From: Hofstenia miamia
Taxonomy: Eukaryota; Xenacoelomorpha; Acoela
Length of the DNA: 64,000 nucleotides
Reading direction: 5' to 3'
Assembly: GCA_004352715.1 (NCBI GenBank)
Contig: SCFE01000015.1
Location: 1,639,844-1,703,843 of the forward strand
The notes beneath the pieces were generated by a model. It ran no database searches. It saw only the letters and a list, made by a program, of their open reading frames with translations, and had not been told where the DNA came from. Positions 62,985 through 64,000 of the stretch are shown here, piece after piece (position 1 is the first letter of the stretch; every line of letters starts with the position of its first letter). A program made the position numbers and the translations under genes.

Positions 62985-63019
62985 CTTGGAGTGTGGCTTA
63001 TACACAGGTAAATACTGTA
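62985..63019 (-). mobile_element. DNA-transposon terminus of the TACAGTATTTAC type
   Basis: The reverse complement reads TACAGTATTTACCTGTGTAT, then AAGCCACACTCCAAG. This form (TACxGTATTTACxCGTGTATAAGCCGCAC) is a widespread terminus of non-autonomous DNA transposons inserted at TA. A distantly similar GGTGTCTTATATACA lies at about 62054-62068, but an element spanning the two is not demonstrated. Confidence 0.4.
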
Positions 63020-63060
63020 ATTCATGTAAAGTTGTGAAATATAAAATGAACTTTACTCAT

Positions 63061-63857
63061 TTTCCTACATCCATCTGCATTGCTGCCAGAGAGTTGCAAC
63101 TACTGCATTCAACAATGCACAAGGTCTACTGCAAGAACTTATGGTTGTATATTTGCTAAGTGCAACTGTTACAGGCTCTTGAGCCAAATGACAAACCAAA
63201 ATGAAGAGAGTTTGCAGTAGAAATGCTGGAATGCATTTCTGATGATGAAGCATTCCTTACATGAGTCTGTTTTAGTGAGGAGGCAACTTTTTATGTTTCA
63301 GGGAAATTAAACAGACACAATGTAAGAATCTGGGGTGAGAAAACCCCCATGAGAATAGGGAGCTTTACTGGGCTAATCCAAAAGTGAATGTGTGGTGTGG
63401 AATCATGTTTGATCAAATAATTTGGCCATTTTTCTTCAATTGGGCAACAATTAATGCAGATGTTTACCTTGATGTTCTGACCAAATATCAGGCACCACAA
63501 ATGATTGACCTACAACCAACCATTATCTTCCAGCAAGATGGTGCACCACCAAATTGGGGACGCCATTTTCGTCAGTTCCTCAATCAAACATTTCCAGACA
63601 GATGGATCAGAAGGGATTTACCAATTTGCCGGACACCAAGTTTGCCAGATATCACTTCCCTAGACTTCTTTTTATGGGGTTATGTAAAAGATATTGCATA
63701 TTGAACAAAGGTACATGACATTGCTGACTAAAGCAAAGGATTCAGAAATTCCATTGCCACCATTGATGGACCTATGCTACAGCAAACATCATAAGAAATA
63801 GAGTACCAACTTGATGTCCTTTGTGCAACTAATGGTGCTCATATAGAGGCCTATTAA
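63061..63857 (+). pseudogene. Tc1/mariner-superfamily transposase, broken
   Basis: A whole transposase core can be followed across frames. The N-terminal helix-turn-helix is AARELQLLHSTMHKV (about 63080-63125). Next come QLLQALEPNDKPK and EFAVEMLECISDDEAFLT, the first catalytic block FSEEATFYVSGKLNRHNVRI (about 63270-63330), NPKVNVWCGI, the second block FQQDGAPPN (about 63535), and the third block LPDITSLDFFLWGY (about 63650-63680). The tail runs to CATNGAHIEAY and TAA at 63855-63857. Damage: TGA codons before REF and after FLT, a 1-base frameshift at the WGE/ENPHEN joint, and TGA at 63702. The first catalytic Asp (normally FSDEATF) is Glu here, so even the mended protein would be doubtful as an enzyme. 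Related copies with RHNVRIWG are common in arthropods and other invertebrates. Confidence 0.88.
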
Positions 63858-63960
63858 ATATTGTTAAAAAACATTAATAAATAATTATTAAAATGAAAAA
63901 AATCAGGTAAAGATATCTCATAAACTGCTTTTATAATAAATTTTTCAAATTGTAAAGAGA

Positions 63961-63980
63961 CTTTGTGGACACCCTGTATA
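63961..63980 (-). mobile_element. terminal inverted repeat of the Tc1/mariner relic
   Basis: CTTTGTGGACACCCTGTATA sits about 100 bp past the transposase end. In reverse complement it starts TATACAGGGTGTCC, as expected for a right end at a TA target. The matching left end is not found; the region left of 63061 is occupied by another element's terminus, so the left side is truncated or replaced. Confidence 0.7.
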
Positions 63981-64000
63981 AAATAGATTTCTTCAAAAAA

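Overview
The window is 64 kb of a very AT-rich, gene-poor animal nuclear genome. Two protein-coding genes are clearly recognisable: a single-exon forkhead gene of the FoxC type (4737-5693, plus strand) and a four-exon gene for Integrator complex subunit 13 (INTS13/Asunder; 50824-56381, minus strand). A FoxC orthologue, spliced GT-AG introns and animal-type transposons (Penelope-like, CR1-like LINE, hAT and Tc1/mariner) point to a metazoan. The INTS13 protein is strongly diverged from human and fly, which suggests a fast-evolving lineage. I cannot name the species or phylum from the sequence alone.

Layout: 1-4.4 kb is AT-rich non-coding DNA with TA microsatellites. 4.39-4.73 kb is the probable FoxC promoter, with two CCAAT boxes in opposite orientation. 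5.7-31 kb is a long gene desert holding microsatellites, sequencing gaps, a four-copy 132-bp tandem repeat (13.07-13.6 kb), a near-perfect palindrome (28.89 kb) and several islands of balanced base composition (16.3, 22.8-23.3, 27.0-27.4 and 29.4-29.6 kb), which are candidate regulatory elements for FoxC. 31-49 kb is rich in mobile-element relics: a LINE reverse-transcriptase fragment (32.6 kb), a Penelope-like element with RT and GIY-YIG domains (34.9-36.6 kb), a LINE 3' end (45.4-46.0 kb), a lone mariner-like terminus (48.03 kb) and a hAT-type MITE (48.8-49.1 kb). 50.8-56.4 kb is INTS13. 57.7-64 kb is again a graveyard of elements: a possible 0.7-kb non-autonomous transposon, a LINE fragment that captures the ORF1/ORF2 overlap, a SWIM zinc-finger relic and a broken Tc1/mariner transposase running to the window end.

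Eight runs of N are present, and seven of them abut or lie beside AT or CAT microsatellites. Three gaps (25.19, 35.43 and 52.6 kb) are flanked by near-identical copies of the same 84-141 bp. This looks like failed merging of overlapping contig ends, and one case breaks the Penelope reading frame.

The two genes have no obvious functional link. FoxC is a developmental transcription factor whose regulatory DNA probably fills the desert, while INTS13 is a housekeeping RNA-processing factor. I found no CRISPR array, operon, tRNA or rRNA, and no convincing new gene system. Many short open frames in the AT-rich DNA are chance.
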